Source: Myxococcus hansupus (lineage in GTDB: Bacteria > Myxococcota > Myxococcia > Myxococcales > Myxococcaceae). From it: a stretch of 64,000 nt of DNA. Location: NCBI RefSeq assembly GCF_000280925.3, contig NZ_CP012109.1, positions 2,252,501 through 2,316,500 of the forward strand, written 5' to 3'. Below are positions 17,794 to 25,883 of the stretch, piece by piece. The notes below the pieces were generated by a model. That model was not told where the DNA came from. It did no database searches and saw only the letters and a list, made by a program, of their open reading frames with translations. How positions within the stretch are numbered: the first letter of the stretch is position 1; each line of letters starts with the position of its first letter. The translations under genes and the position numbers were made by a program.

Positions 17794-19437
17794 TCAGGCG
17801 TCGCCACCCTTGCGGCGGCGGGAGGTCTTGTCCAACGAATCGTCCTTCTCGCTCCCGACAGTCCCGTTGGCGTGCTCGGCGCCGTTTCCGTTGCCGTGGA
17901 CGGCCAGGGCGGGGACCCCGGGGGCCCGCTCCTTCTCCACCTTCTCGGCCTTCTCGTGGACGAGGATGGGCGAGAAGAAGCAGTCCTTCTTCGTGTACTC
18001 GTCGAAGGCGAAGGCGAAGCGGTAGCTGGCCGCCGCGCGCTGGTTGCAGTCGGTGCGCTCGCAGAAGCGGCAGGAGATGCCGGAGGGGATGGCGTCCTTG
18101 CGCAGGTCCGTCGTGGGCAGGCCGTAGGCCAGGTACTTCGCGTTCTCCGCGTGCGTCCCCAGGCCAATGGAGTACGCGGTGCCCTTGACGATGGAGCCTT
18201 CAATCGGCTGGAGCTGCACCTTGGCGAAGCAGAAGTACGAGGTGCCGTCCGGCATGATGGAGTACTGCCGCGTGAGCTGGGACGGGTTGAGGAAGGCCAG
18301 GTGGACGGCCCACTTGGCGCAGCTCCCGCCGCCCGAGGCGAAGCGGATGCCGGTGCCGCTGTAGCGCTTGGAGATGTTGCCGGCGATGTCCGCGCGCAGG
18401 AAGTGGAAGGGCAGCCCGGGCCGCTTCGGGTCCGACAGGTTGCACAGGCGGTGCGCCACCGTCTCGTAGGTGGAACCGAAGATGCTCGACAGAAGCTCCA
18501 CGTCGTAGCGCGTGCGCTGGACCTCCTTGAAGAAGTCCCCGTAGGGCAGCATCAACGCGCCGGCGAAGTAGTTGGCCAGGTTCACCTTGATGAGCCGCTG
18601 CGTTTCGCCGTGGCGCATGCGGCCCGCGTCGAGCACGCGCTCCAGCAGCTTCTCGCGGTCCATCACCAACAGGCCAATGGACGCGGCGATTTGGAACTTC
18701 AGGGGCTGCTCGGTGAGGAAGGGCGACAGCGTCAGCGTCCGCTCCTCGGGGTCCAGGCGCCGCACCACGGACGAACCGGACGGGGACGGGTCGTCGAAGA
18801 GGACGCGGTAGCCGAAGCGCTCCTCCAGGAGCCGGATGAGCTGGCCGCTGGTGAGCTGCCGCTCCAGCCGCACGTCGCGGCGCAGCGCGTCCGCCTGCTC
18901 CTCCAGCTCCGGGAAGTAGTTGCGGTGCTTCTCCAGGAAGTCGCTGACCTCGTCGAAGGGCGAGTAGTCGAAGCGCACGCCCGGCGACATGCCGTGGACC
19001 GTGCCTCCCTGGGCGCGCGTGCGCTCCTCCACGTTGAGCTGCGCCAGCACGTTCTCCAACTGCGTGCGCGTGTTCTTGTAGAGGTTGAAGAGCGCCGCCA
19101 CCGTGCCCGCGAGCTTCGGCTCCGCGGAGAGCGACTGGAGCGACTCCGGGTCGATGTCGAGGCTCTTGAGGAGCGGCTCGTCCAGCAGCTTCGCGAGCGC
19201 TTCATCCACGCGGCCTTCGCCCAGCGTGGACATGAACTGCTCGGGGTCCTGGTCGAAGTAGCGAAGGGCCTTCCAGAGCAGCGGGAAGGGCATCACCCGT
19301 TTGCCCTTCTCGATGAGGTTCAGGTACGCCGGGGAAACGCCCAGGTCCTTGGCTGCGTCCGCTTGCTTGATGTTCCGGGCAAGGCGCAGTCCTCGAAGCT
19401 TCAGGCCCACGTTGGCGTTCAGTGCGTTGTCGTTCAT
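17794..19437 (-). CDS. XRE-family regulator with IrrE/ImmA-like and DUF2083 domains (RamB/ScfR type)
   Basis: 547 residues. An N-terminal helix-turn-helix (KLRGLRLARNIKQADAAKDL ... SPAYLNLIEKGKR, about residues 15-65) is followed by a long region ending in an IrrE/ImmA-like part (LKFQIAASIGLLVMDREKLL) and a C-terminal Cys-bearing DUF2083 domain (CRFCERTDCNQRAAASY). This architecture matches RamB/MceR-type regulators of acetate, propionate and fatty-acid metabolism, which sense acyl-CoA-related signals. ATG at 19437 is used; an upstream GTG at 19455 is possible. A perfect 10-bp inverted repeat lies 67 bp upstream, so autoregulation is likely. Confidence 0.85.
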   Translation of the reverse strand: MNDNALNANVGLKLRGLRLARNIKQADAAKDLGVSPAYLNLIEKGKRVMPFPLLWKALRYFDQDPEQFMSTLGEGRVDEALAKLLDEPLLKSLDIDPESLQSLSAEPKLAGTVAALFNLYKNTRTQLENVLAQLNVEERTRAQGGTVHGMSPGVRFDYSPFDEVSDFLEKHRNYFPELEEQADALRRDVRLERQLTSGQLIRLLEERFGYRVLFDDPSPSGSSVVRRLDPEERTLTLSPFLTEQPLKFQIAASIGLLVMDREKLLERVLDAGRMRHGETQRLIKVNLANYFAGALMLPYGDFFKEVQRTRYDVELLSSIFGSTYETVAHRLCNLSDPKRPGLPFHFLRADIAGNISKRYSGTGIRFASGGGSCAKWAVHLAFLNPSQLTRQYSIMPDGTSYFCFAKVQLQPIEGSIVKGTAYSIGLGTHAENAKYLAYGLPTTDLRKDAIPSGISCRFCERTDCNQRAAASYRFAFAFDEYTKKDCFFSPILVHEKAEKVEKERAPGVPALAVHGNGNGAEHANGTVGSEKDDSLDKTSRRRKGGDA

Positions 19438-19503
19438 GGCCAGATGCAGAGGCACCTTTTGCGATCGCGAATGGCCGCGCGCGCCACGGGTGCCTCACCC
19501 ACT

Positions 19504-19529
19504 TTGCAAATCGATTTACCGATTTGCAA
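19504..19529. promoter_or_regulatory. Perfect 10-bp inverted repeat, likely operator of the XRE/IrrE regulator
   Basis: TTGCAAATCG (19504-19513) and CGATTTGCAA (19520-19529) are exact reverse complements separated by ATTTAC. The element is AT-rich in a GC-rich genome and sits 67 bp upstream of the regulator's ATG. The left half reads ACTTTGCAAA, which as I recall equals the core of the RamB site in actinobacteria. The rest of the 310-bp gap (19438-19747) holds no supported gene; a weaker GTAAAC/GTTTAC repeat lies at 19728-19751, touching the fabF stop. Confidence 0.7.
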
Positions 19530-19747
19530 TGACGGATTTCGGGCCGGGGGACCCCTGTCGGCCCGGCGACGGGCCGGGTGCCCTGGAGGCGGAGAGGGCG
19601 CCTCCGGCCGCGCCAACTCCATGGAATCATTGTCCTTGCGGGCAGCCCATCGGACAGGCGGCCTCGGCGTCGCCGGGTCCTGTCAAGCATTTACTGATGC
19701 GATGCGGCATCCCCGGGTGACACTTCGGTAAACGCGGAAACGGCGGT

Positions 19748-21010
19748 TTACAGACCCGTCACGGGGGCGGGGCGCGATCGGCGGAATATCAGGGACACGT
19801 TCGTTCCGCCAAAGCCGAACGAGTTGTTCATGACGGCGTCCACGTGGGCGGTGCGGGCCACCTGGGGCACGCAATCCAGGTGGATGCGCGGGTCCTTCCG
19901 CTCCAGGTTGATGGTGGGGGGAAGCACGCCCCGGGTCAGGGCCAGCACGCTGATGACGGCCTCCGCGGCGCCGGCCGCGCCGTTCATGTGGCCCGTCATC
20001 GACTTGGTCGAGGACACGGCGACCGTGCGCGCGGCGTCGCCGAAGACGTGGGTGATGCCCTCCATCTCCAGCACGTCGCCAATGTCCGTCGAGGTGCCGT
20101 GGGCGTTGATGTACCCGATGTCCGCGGGGGAGAGCGCCGCGTCGGCCAGGGCCGCCCGCATGCTCCGCTGCGCGCCTTCGTGTCCCGGTGCGGGCTGGGT
20201 GACGTGGTACGCGTCGGAGCTGGCGCCGTACCCGGCGAGCTCGGCGTGGATGTGCGCGCCCCGGGCCTCGGCGTGTTCCCAGGCCTCCAGGACGAGCATG
20301 CCGGCGCCCTCGGCGAGCACGAAGCCATCCCGGTCCTCGTCGAAGGGACGGCTGGCGGCCTGGGGCGCGTCGTTTCGCGTGGACAGGGCCTTCATCGCCG
20401 CGAAGCCGCCCACGCCCAGAAGGGAGATGGGCGCCTCCGCGCCGCCCGCGACGGCCACGTCGAAGTCACCGCGCTGGATGCCGCGCATCGCCTCGCCCAG
20501 GGCGTGGGCGCTGGTGGAGCACGCGGAGTTGGTGGACCAGCTCGGCCCCTTGATGCCGTGGCGCATGGACACGTAACCCGGCGCCAGATTGATGATCATC
20601 TGAAGGATGAAGAAGGGGCTGATGCGGTCCGGCCCTTTCTCCAGCGCGCGGCGGTACGTCTCCTCCATGCTGGAGAGGCCGCCAATGCCCGAGCCGATGA
20701 TGGTCGCCACCCGGTCGGCGTTCTCCGGGGTGATTTTCAGTCCGGAGTCCGCCAGCGCCATGTCCGCCGCCACCACGGCGAACTGCGCGAAGCGGTCCAT
20801 CCGCCGCAGCTCCCGCCGCTCGATGAAGTCCTCGGGCTTGAAGTCGCGCACCTCTCCCGCGATGCGGCAATCCAGCCCGCTCGCATCGAAGAGGGTGATG
20901 GGCCCCACACCGCTCTGTCCGCGGACCAGGGCCTCCCAGCTCTTCTCCACCCCCGTGCCACAGGGGCTGATGAGCCCCAGCCCCGTCACCGCGATTCGCC
21001 GCTTCTGCAT
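19748..21010 (-). CDS. fabF: Beta-ketoacyl-ACP synthase II (FabF-like)
   Basis: FabF-type enzymes extend acyl-ACP by decarboxylative condensation with malonyl-ACP. The 420-residue product has the thiolase fold with catalytic Cys in [14 protein letters not shown], the first His in [12 protein letters not shown] and the second in [12 protein letters not shown]; the usual HGTSTPLND is altered to [12 protein letters not shown] at 21010 follows GGAGG at seven bases and gives the conserved [12 protein letters not shown] start. It is divergent from a thioesterase and a TetR gene, so it may be a specialised, regulated KAS II and not the housekeeping copy in a fab cluster. Confidence 0.92.
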   Translation of the reverse strand: MQKRRIAVTGLGLISPCGTGVEKSWEALVRGQSGVGPITLFDASGLDCRIAGEVRDFKPEDFIERRELRRMDRFAQFAVVAADMALADSGLKITPENADRVATIIGSGIGGLSSMEETYRRALEKGPDRISPFFILQMIINLAPGYVSMRHGIKGPSWSTNSACSTSAHALGEAMRGIQRGDFDVAVAGGAEAPISLLGVGGFAAMKALSTRNDAPQAASRPFDEDRDGFVLAEGAGMLVLEAWEHAEARGAHIHAELAGYGASSDAYHVTQPAPGHEGAQRSMRAALADAALSPADIGYINAHGTSTDIGDVLEMEGITHVFGDAARTVAVSSTKSMTGHMNGAAGAAEAVISVLALTRGVLPPTINLERKDPRIHLDCVPQVARTAHVDAVMNNSFGFGGTNVSLIFRRSRPAPVTGL

Positions 21011-21193
21011 GGACGCCTCCCTGTGCGCGCCGCGCGAGACCGGGCGCCGGCCCACACCGCCCTGGCTTCCACTCGCGTTGCGCTGGGGGTGGTATTATGG
21101 TCATCATTCAAAAGAGGCAACACATCCTGATGGGCACGATTCATCCATGGATTCATGGGATGACAGCCATCATTCATTGGCGGAGGCGCGGCG
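21011..21193. promoter_or_regulatory. Divergent promoter region between fabF and the thioesterase-TetR genes
   Basis: A 183-bp region notably richer in A/T than its surroundings. It holds TATTAT, a direct repeat ATTCAT-CCATGG-ATTCAT containing the 10-bp palindrome ATCCATGGAT (21143-21152), and two copies of CATCATTCA (about 21101 and 21168). These are plausible binding sites for the TetR regulator encoded at 21734 and/or divergent promoters. No exact promoter is assigned. Confidence 0.4.
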
Positions 21194-21718
21194 ATGCGTG
21201 AAGAGGCAGGTGGGCAGCGGACCCGGACGGTGACGTGGAAGGACACCCGGGAGGGCGTGGCCGCGGCGAAGTCGTTGTCCGGGCTGGAGTATCTGCGCGC
21301 CATCCTGCGAGGCGAGGTGCCGGGGGCGCCCATCGCGGCGGTGCTGGGCTTCGCGCCCGTGGAGGTCTCCGAGGGGCGGGCGGTGTTCGAGGTCCAGCCC
21401 GCCGAGTACCACTACAACCCCATTGGCACGGTGCACGGGGGCCTGGCCGCGACGGTGATGGACTCGGCGCTGGGGTGCGCGGTGCACACCACGTTGCCCG
21501 CGGGGGCGGGGTACACCACGCTGGAGCTTCACGTGAACATGGTGCGCGCCATCACCCAGGACTCAGGGCCGCTGACGTGCACCGGCGAGGTGATTCACGT
21601 GGGCGCTCGCACGGCCACCGCCCAGGCGAAGCTGACGGACGCCAGCGGGAAGCTGTATGCGCACGGCACGACGACGTGCATGCTGTTCCGGCCGCCCGGA
21701 GCGGGAGGCCGTGAGTAG
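21194..21718 (+). CDS. PaaI-family acyl-CoA thioesterase
   Basis: 174 residues with the hotdog fold of the PaaI/4HBT group: NPIGTVHGGLAATVMDSALG carries the conserved HGG and the catalytic Asp, followed by TTLELHVNMVRAI and a final strand pair. Such enzymes hydrolyse acyl- or aryl-CoA esters in the cytoplasm; the substrate is unknown. ATG at 21194 is preceded by GGAGGCG. It is 15 bp upstream of a TetR regulator and divergent from a KAS II gene, a context pointing to regulated fatty-acid or acyl-CoA metabolism. Confidence 0.9.
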   Translation: MREEAGGQRTRTVTWKDTREGVAAAKSLSGLEYLRAILRGEVPGAPIAAVLGFAPVEVSEGRAVFEVQPAEYHYNPIGTVHGGLAATVMDSALGCAVHTTLPAGAGYTTLELHVNMVRAITQDSGPLTCTGEVIHVGARTATAQAKLTDASGKLYAHGTTTCMLFRPPGAGGRE

Positions 21719-21733
21719 GAGAAGGCGGAGACG

Positions 21734-22354
21734 ATGCGGTACGGACCCGAGCACAAGCAGGCCACGCGAGAGCGCATCCTGGCGGCGGCGGAGACGCTGT
21801 TCCGCAAGGAGGGCTTCGCGGGCGCGAGCGTGGAGCGCGTGATGCGCGCGGCGGGGCTGACGGTGGGGGGCTTCTACTCCCATTTCGGCTCCAAGGACGT
21901 GTTGGTCGCGGAGTCCGTGCGTTCGTTCTTCCAGCGGCAGCAGGACCGGTGGCTCGGCGGTCTCGAGGGACTGCGCGGCGGGGAGTGGCTGAGCCACTTC
22001 GTCCGCCGCTACCTCAACCACCACGTCCGGGACAACCCGGAGACGGGCTGCATCCTCCCCTCGGTGCTCTCGGACCTGACGACGCGGGGCCCTCCAGAGG
22101 CCCGTGGCTCCTTCAGTGAGGGCGTGGAGGCCTTGGTGGCGGAGATGGGCGCGCGCGTGCCGGGGGAGGGTGGGGTGACGGCCCGCAAGCGCGCGCTGGC
22201 GACGCTGGCGTTGCTCTTCGGTGCCATGACCCTGGCCCGCGCGACGCGTCCGTTGCCGCTCTCCGATGAGATTCTGGAGGCCGCGCGAGAGTTCCTGCTG
22301 GCGGGCGAGGAAGGGGGCTCGGCGCCGGCCCCGGCTCGGAAGAAGGCGCGCTGA
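21734..22354 (+). CDS. TetR/AcrR-family transcriptional regulator
   Basis: 206 residues. The N-terminal helix-turn-helix is typical of TetR repressors (RERILAAAETLFRKEGFAGA ... VERVMRAAGLTVGGFYSHFG SKD, residues 12-55); the remaining helical domain would bind ligand and dimerise. It is cotranscribed with the thioesterase (15 bp apart). The AT-rich repeats between fabF and the thioesterase are the obvious candidate operator, implying control of the divergent pair and of itself. The Ala/Lys-rich C-terminus appears unstructured. Confidence 0.92.
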   Translation: MRYGPEHKQATRERILAAAETLFRKEGFAGASVERVMRAAGLTVGGFYSHFGSKDVLVAESVRSFFQRQQDRWLGGLEGLRGGEWLSHFVRRYLNHHVRDNPETGCILPSVLSDLTTRGPPEARGSFSEGVEALVAEMGARVPGEGGVTARKRALATLALLFGAMTLARATRPLPLSDEILEAAREFLLAGEEGGSAPAPARKKAR

Positions 22355-22460
22355 ACCCGTGCGCGGCTTGCCCCGCCGTGCCGTCGAGTGTGGGGTACCG
22401 CCGGACAAGTGTTGGTCCCTCTCCCGGCGGAGCGCGGGCGGGGTTCTCGTCCGGGCCGCC

Positions 22461-23894
22461 ATGCGTCACGCTGTCACGCCTATGAAGGCTGCGTTCGCCG
22501 TCCTGCTGCTCGGCCTGACGCTGGTGTCCTGTCAGGCGTCGGTGCGCCCGCGTCGCGCGGAGGACCTGACGGCGCTCCGCTACCGCCTCACCTACGTCCG
22601 CGTGCCCGAGCATGCGGTGGACGTGGAGGTCGTGCTCGTTCGTGACGCGCCTCGGGAGTTCCTCTTCAGCCAGCCCGGCGCGGTGACGACGGTGGCCGTG
22701 CACACGGAGGAGGGCGGGGTCCACCCGGTGGCCGTGCGGGAGGGGCGCGTGTCGCTGCCCAAGGGCACCCGCCTGCTGCGCTACCGGTATGCGCTGGATG
22801 CCGTCATCCGGGAGCAGGGGCCGGACTTCTTCCAAGGCGCGGGGGATGGCGACGCGCGCCACGTCGCGGGCCGCGCGTACCTCATCCGGCCGCTGACGGT
22901 GAAGCCGGGCATGCGGGTGGAGCTCGCGGTGTCGGGGGCCGACGTGTTGTTGCCCTGGCAGGCCGATGAAGATGGCGTGTACCGGCTGCGCGGCGAGGAC
23001 CTGGTGGACTCGGGCTTCCACGGCTTCGGCGGGCGCCGGTGCCAGGTGCGGTTGCCGGACGCCGTGCTCGACGTGGCGATTCTGGGGCGCTTCACGCACT
23101 TGAGCGACGCGGCGGTGTGTACGTGGCTGGGCAAGGCCGCGGAGGAGGTCCGCACCGTGCGGCGCGCCTTCCCGCATCCGCGCATCACCGTGCGCGTGAT
23201 TCCCGCACCGGGACATCCGGGCCCGAGCGTCTTCGGCATGGTGCGGTGGAGCTCGCCCCCCAGCATCTCCATCAGCGTGGGACAGGACGCGGTGGCCGCG
23301 GACTTCGCGCGGGACTGGGTGGCCGTGCACGAGATGTTGCACCTGACGCACCCCGTGTTCGTTCCCCGCGTGCCGTGGCTGTCGGAAGGGCTGGCCACCT
23401 ACTACACGGAAGTCGCGCGAGCCCGTTCCGGACGGCAGGACGCGCTACAGGCCTGGACGGAGCTGGTGGACGGCTTCGCCCGTGCGCGCGAAGGCCAGGA
23501 ATCGCGCTCCATGCAGGAGGCTGTGTCTCAAGACGGCTTCTCGCTCGCTGTCTATTGGACGGGAGCGCTGTTCGCGTTGCATCTCGACGTGGAATTGCGC
23601 CGTATCACTGGAAACACGCGAGGTCTGGATGACGTGCTGGAGTTGCTCGCGCGGCGCGGGAGTTCTTCCACCTTGGGTGCGTTCGGCGCGGCGGTGGATG
23701 CCATTGCCGGACAGCCGCTGTTCAATGCTCTGTTGGAGCGGCACTTGTCGCGGCCTGCTTTTGTGGAACAGGCGGGTCTGCTAGAAGCGCTGGGTGTCCA
23801 GAACGGACCCAACGGCGTCTCGCTGGTACCCGCCCGAGACAGTCTGTTGCGTGATTCGGTGGTCGGTCGGCGCAGCCACGGCGAAACACCCTGA
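22461..23894 (+). CDS. HExxH metallopeptidase-like lipoprotein (M61/gluzincin type)
   Basis: About 477 residues. A signal peptide with lipobox (LTLVSC) indicates a lipoprotein; starts at 22461 and 22482 are both possible and give the same mature protein. At about residue 290 the zinc motif HEMLHLTHPVF is followed by WLSEGLATYYTE, supplying the third ligand Glu, the arrangement found in M1/M61 gluzincins. An N-terminal beta-rich region precedes it, as in M61 glycyl aminopeptidases. It probably acts in the periplasm or at the surface; the substrate is unknown. It ends 54 bp before the MNIO operon and may supply or share its transcription. Confidence 0.8.
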   Translation: MRHAVTPMKAAFAVLLLGLTLVSCQASVRPRRAEDLTALRYRLTYVRVPEHAVDVEVVLVRDAPREFLFSQPGAVTTVAVHTEEGGVHPVAVREGRVSLPKGTRLLRYRYALDAVIREQGPDFFQGAGDGDARHVAGRAYLIRPLTVKPGMRVELAVSGADVLLPWQADEDGVYRLRGEDLVDSGFHGFGGRRCQVRLPDAVLDVAILGRFTHLSDAAVCTWLGKAAEEVRTVRRAFPHPRITVRVIPAPGHPGPSVFGMVRWSSPPSISISVGQDAVAADFARDWVAVHEMLHLTHPVFVPRVPWLSEGLATYYTEVARARSGRQDALQAWTELVDGFARAREGQESRSMQEAVSQDGFSLAVYWTGALFALHLDVELRRITGNTRGLDDVLELLARRGSSSTLGAFGAAVDAIAGQPLFNALLERHLSRPAFVEQAGLLEALGVQNGPNGVSLVPARDSLLRDSVVGRRSHGETP

Positions 23895-23948
23895 ATGCAC
23901 CCGCGACCTCCGCACCCCCCACGCAGTACCGAAAGGAAGTAGGCAGCC

Positions 23949-24194
23949 ATGAACGTCAAGGCTCTCGCAGCGGTTGTCGGCACCCTGTCCCTGGCCTCGC
24001 TCGCGACGGGTTGTGCCACCAAGAAGTCGGCGGAAGTCGAGCCGGCCACCACGGAGGAGACGGGCGCCGAGAGCAGCGGCGCGACCGAGGCGCAGGAGGG
24101 CGCTCCCGCCGCGACCGAGGAGAAGGGCGCCGAGGGAAGCTGTGGCGCCGGCTCGTGCGGCGCGGGCTCCTGCAACGGTCAGAAGAAGGAGTAG
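23949..24194 (+). CDS. Cys-repeat lipoprotein, candidate bufferin/HvfA-type RiPP precursor
   Basis: 81 residues. A signal peptide with lipobox LATGC puts the mature Cys at residue 22. A 40-residue Glu/Ala/Thr-rich linker follows, and then the C-terminal repeat EGSCGAGSCGAGSCNG, with Cys at 65, 70 and 75 in a strict five-residue period. Known MNIO substrates (bufferins, HvfA) carry EGKCG-type motifs whose Cys is oxidised to thiooxazole or oxazolone/thioamide and binds copper; EGSCG is the same motif with Ser. The next two genes encode exactly the expected enzyme and partner. The lipobox, in place of a plain Sec signal, is unusual. AAAGGAAG precedes the ATG. Confidence 0.8.
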   Translation: MNVKALAAVVGTLSLASLATGCATKKSAEVEPATTEETGAESSGATEAQEGAPAATEEKGAEGSCGAGSCGAGSCNGQKKE

Positions 24195-24219
24195 TTCCTT
24201 CCGCTGGGCCCGAAGTGCT

Positions 24220-24251
24220 CCGGGCGGTCGGAGCGTCGCACCGCCGCCCGG
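24220..24251 (+). terminator. Attenuator-like hairpin between precursor and MNIO genes
   Basis: CCGGGCGG (24220-24227) pairs with CCGCCCGG (24244-24251); an alternative GGGCGGT/ACCGCC pairing exists inside. It is followed by GTTGTTTCC, a mildly T-rich tail. Placed 26 bp after the precursor stop and 32 bp before the MNIO start, it would let most transcripts end after the precursor, giving more peptide than enzyme. Confidence 0.5.
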
Positions 24252-24283
24252 GTTGTTTCCTGCTCCTGGAGAGGTTCCCCGCC

Positions 24284-25132
24284 GTGGCCGTGACGTATGC
24301 ACAGCGACATGGGTTGAAGCCGCTGGGAGCGGGCATTGGACTGCGAAGGAGTTTCTACGGTGAGTTGCCGCGCACGGAGCGCGCGCTCGACTGGGTGGAG
24401 ATCATCCCGGAGAACTTCCTGACGTTGGGTGGGCGCTCGCAGCGGGCCGTGGAGGCCTGCAAGGAGCGCTGGCCCGTGTTGCCCCACGGCGTGGGGTTGA
24501 ACATCGGCGGACCGGACGCGCTGGATGAGGACTACGTCCGCGGACTGACGGCCCTGGTGAAGCGGGTGGATGCGCCCTTCTTCTCGGACCACCTCTGCTA
24601 TTCGCGGCTGGACGGTGTGTATCTGCATGACCTGCTGCCGCTGCCCTTCAGCGAGGCGGCGGTGGAGCACGTGGTGCCCCGCGTGCGCGAGGTGATGGAC
24701 CGGGTGGGGCGCCCCTTCCTGTTGGAGAACCCCAGCTACTACGCGCGCATGCCCGGCGGCACGCTCCAGGAAGCGGACTTCCTTCGTCACGTCGTCGAGC
24801 AGGCGGACTGTGGGCTGCTCCTGGACGTGAACAACGTCTACGTCAACGCGCTCAACCACGGCTACGACGCGCGCGCGTTCATCGACGCCCTGCCGCTGGA
24901 GCGCGTGGTGCAGATTCACCTGGCGGGCCATACGCGCTACCCGGACGTCATCGTGGACACTCACGGAGACCGGGTTTGCGACGACGTCTGGTCGCTGTAC
25001 CGCCATGTGCTGGCGCGCACCGGACCCGTCGCGACGCTCATCGAATGGGACCAGGACATCCCTTCCCTGGACGCGGTGCTCGACGAAGCGGACGCGGCGC
25101 GCACGGTGCTGCGGGAGGCGCCGGGACGATGA
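24284..25132 (+). CDS. MNIO-family (DUF692) peptide-modifying enzyme
   Basis: 282 residues, the family norm. MNIO enzymes have a TIM-barrel with two or three non-haem irons and oxidise Cys in precursor peptides. Conserved metal-ligand strands are visible in order: WVEIIPENF, HGVGLNIGG, FFSDHLCYS, LLLDVNNVYVNALNHGYD, VQIHLAGH, VDTHGDRV and LIEWDQDIP. GTG at 24284 is chosen because GGAGAGG lies nine bases upstream; GTG at 24290 is an alternative. No signal peptide, so modification would occur in the cytoplasm before export. The stop overlaps the next start (ATGA). Confidence 0.93.
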   Translation: MAVTYAQRHGLKPLGAGIGLRRSFYGELPRTERALDWVEIIPENFLTLGGRSQRAVEACKERWPVLPHGVGLNIGGPDALDEDYVRGLTALVKRVDAPFFSDHLCYSRLDGVYLHDLLPLPFSEAAVEHVVPRVREVMDRVGRPFLLENPSYYARMPGGTLQEADFLRHVVEQADCGLLLDVNNVYVNALNHGYDARAFIDALPLERVVQIHLAGHTRYPDVIVDTHGDRVCDDVWSLYRHVLARTGPVATLIEWDQDIPSLDAVLDEADAARTVLREAPGR

Positions 25133-25863
25133 AGCCGTCGCTGCGGGCGTTCTTCGACAGCATGGGGGCCTATCTCTCCGAGCCCGGGACGGCGTCGCTC
25201 GACGCGCTGTACGCCCGGCACCCGGAGTGGGACGCGCCGCGCGAGCGGGTCTCGCTCTATGGGGACTTCGTGCGTGGCCATGTCCGCGCGGCGCTGGAGA
25301 AGGTGTTCCCGTTGACGCGCGACGCGGTGGGGCAGGATGCGTGGGGCGCGCTGGTGCGGGACTTCACGAGGACCCGGCCCGCGCGGCACCACGAGCTCAA
25401 CCATCTGTGCGAGGGCTTTCCCGCGTTCCTCGCGGACGCCACGGCTTCGCTGGGACTGGCGCCTTTCGCCGCGCCCCTGGCCCGCTTCGAGTGGACGGAC
25501 TTCGCGGTGTACGCCGCCGAGGACGCGAGCCCCACGTCCGTGGCGCGACTGACGGCCAATCCCACCCTGGTGGTGTTGGAGCACGACTTCCAGCTCTGCG
25601 CCTACGTGCGTGCGCGGGGCGCCCTCGCGGCGCCCGAGCCCGGGGCGGAGCTGGCGCTGTTGTGGCGGCACCCGGGGCTGTTGAAGACGTACTTCATGGC
25701 CGCGACGTCGCCCGCGCTGCTGGTGCTGAAGATGGCGGTGGAGGGGCTCTCCCTGGCGGAGGTGTCGACGGCCACGGGGATGTCCCAGGCGGAGCTGCGG
25801 GCGACGGTGATGCTTCAGGCCCGGGAGGGACTGGTGCTCCTGCCCACCGACGGAGAAGGGTGA
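25129..25863 (+). CDS. DUF2063 partner protein of the MNIO enzyme
   Basis: 244 residues. The N-terminal helical domain is DUF2063 (LRAFFDSMGAYLSEPG ... RVSLYGDFVRGHVRAALEKV), with a later winged-helix-like region (LSLAEVSTATGMSQAELRAT) that in this family works as an RRE-like peptide binder. It forms a complex with the MNIO protein and presents the precursor. ATGA overlap with the MNIO gene indicates tight coupling and equal dosage. No DoxX-type BufD gene follows, because the next gene is convergent. Confidence 0.9.
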   Translation: MKPSLRAFFDSMGAYLSEPGTASLDALYARHPEWDAPRERVSLYGDFVRGHVRAALEKVFPLTRDAVGQDAWGALVRDFTRTRPARHHELNHLCEGFPAFLADATASLGLAPFAAPLARFEWTDFAVYAAEDASPTSVARLTANPTLVVLEHDFQLCAYVRARGALAAPEPGAELALLWRHPGLLKTYFMAATSPALLVLKMAVEGLSLAEVSTATGMSQAELRATVMLQAREGLVLLPTDGEG

Positions 25864-25883
25864 GCGCGCGCCTTCGCGTGCTC
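25862..25883. terminator. Bidirectional terminator at the DUF2063 / lipoprotein junction
   Basis: GAGCGCGCG and CGCGTGCTC form a 9-bp stem (one G-T wobble) around a CCTT loop. It spans the stop codons of both convergent genes, so it can stop transcription of the MNIO operon and of the five-gene minus-strand operon. Confidence 0.55.

Noticed and set aside
24150-24194. Cys-rich tail of the small lipoprotein as a plain metal-binding or disulfide tail
   Set aside because: Possible on sequence alone, but the adjacent MNIO and DUF2063 genes make a modified precursor the better explanation.
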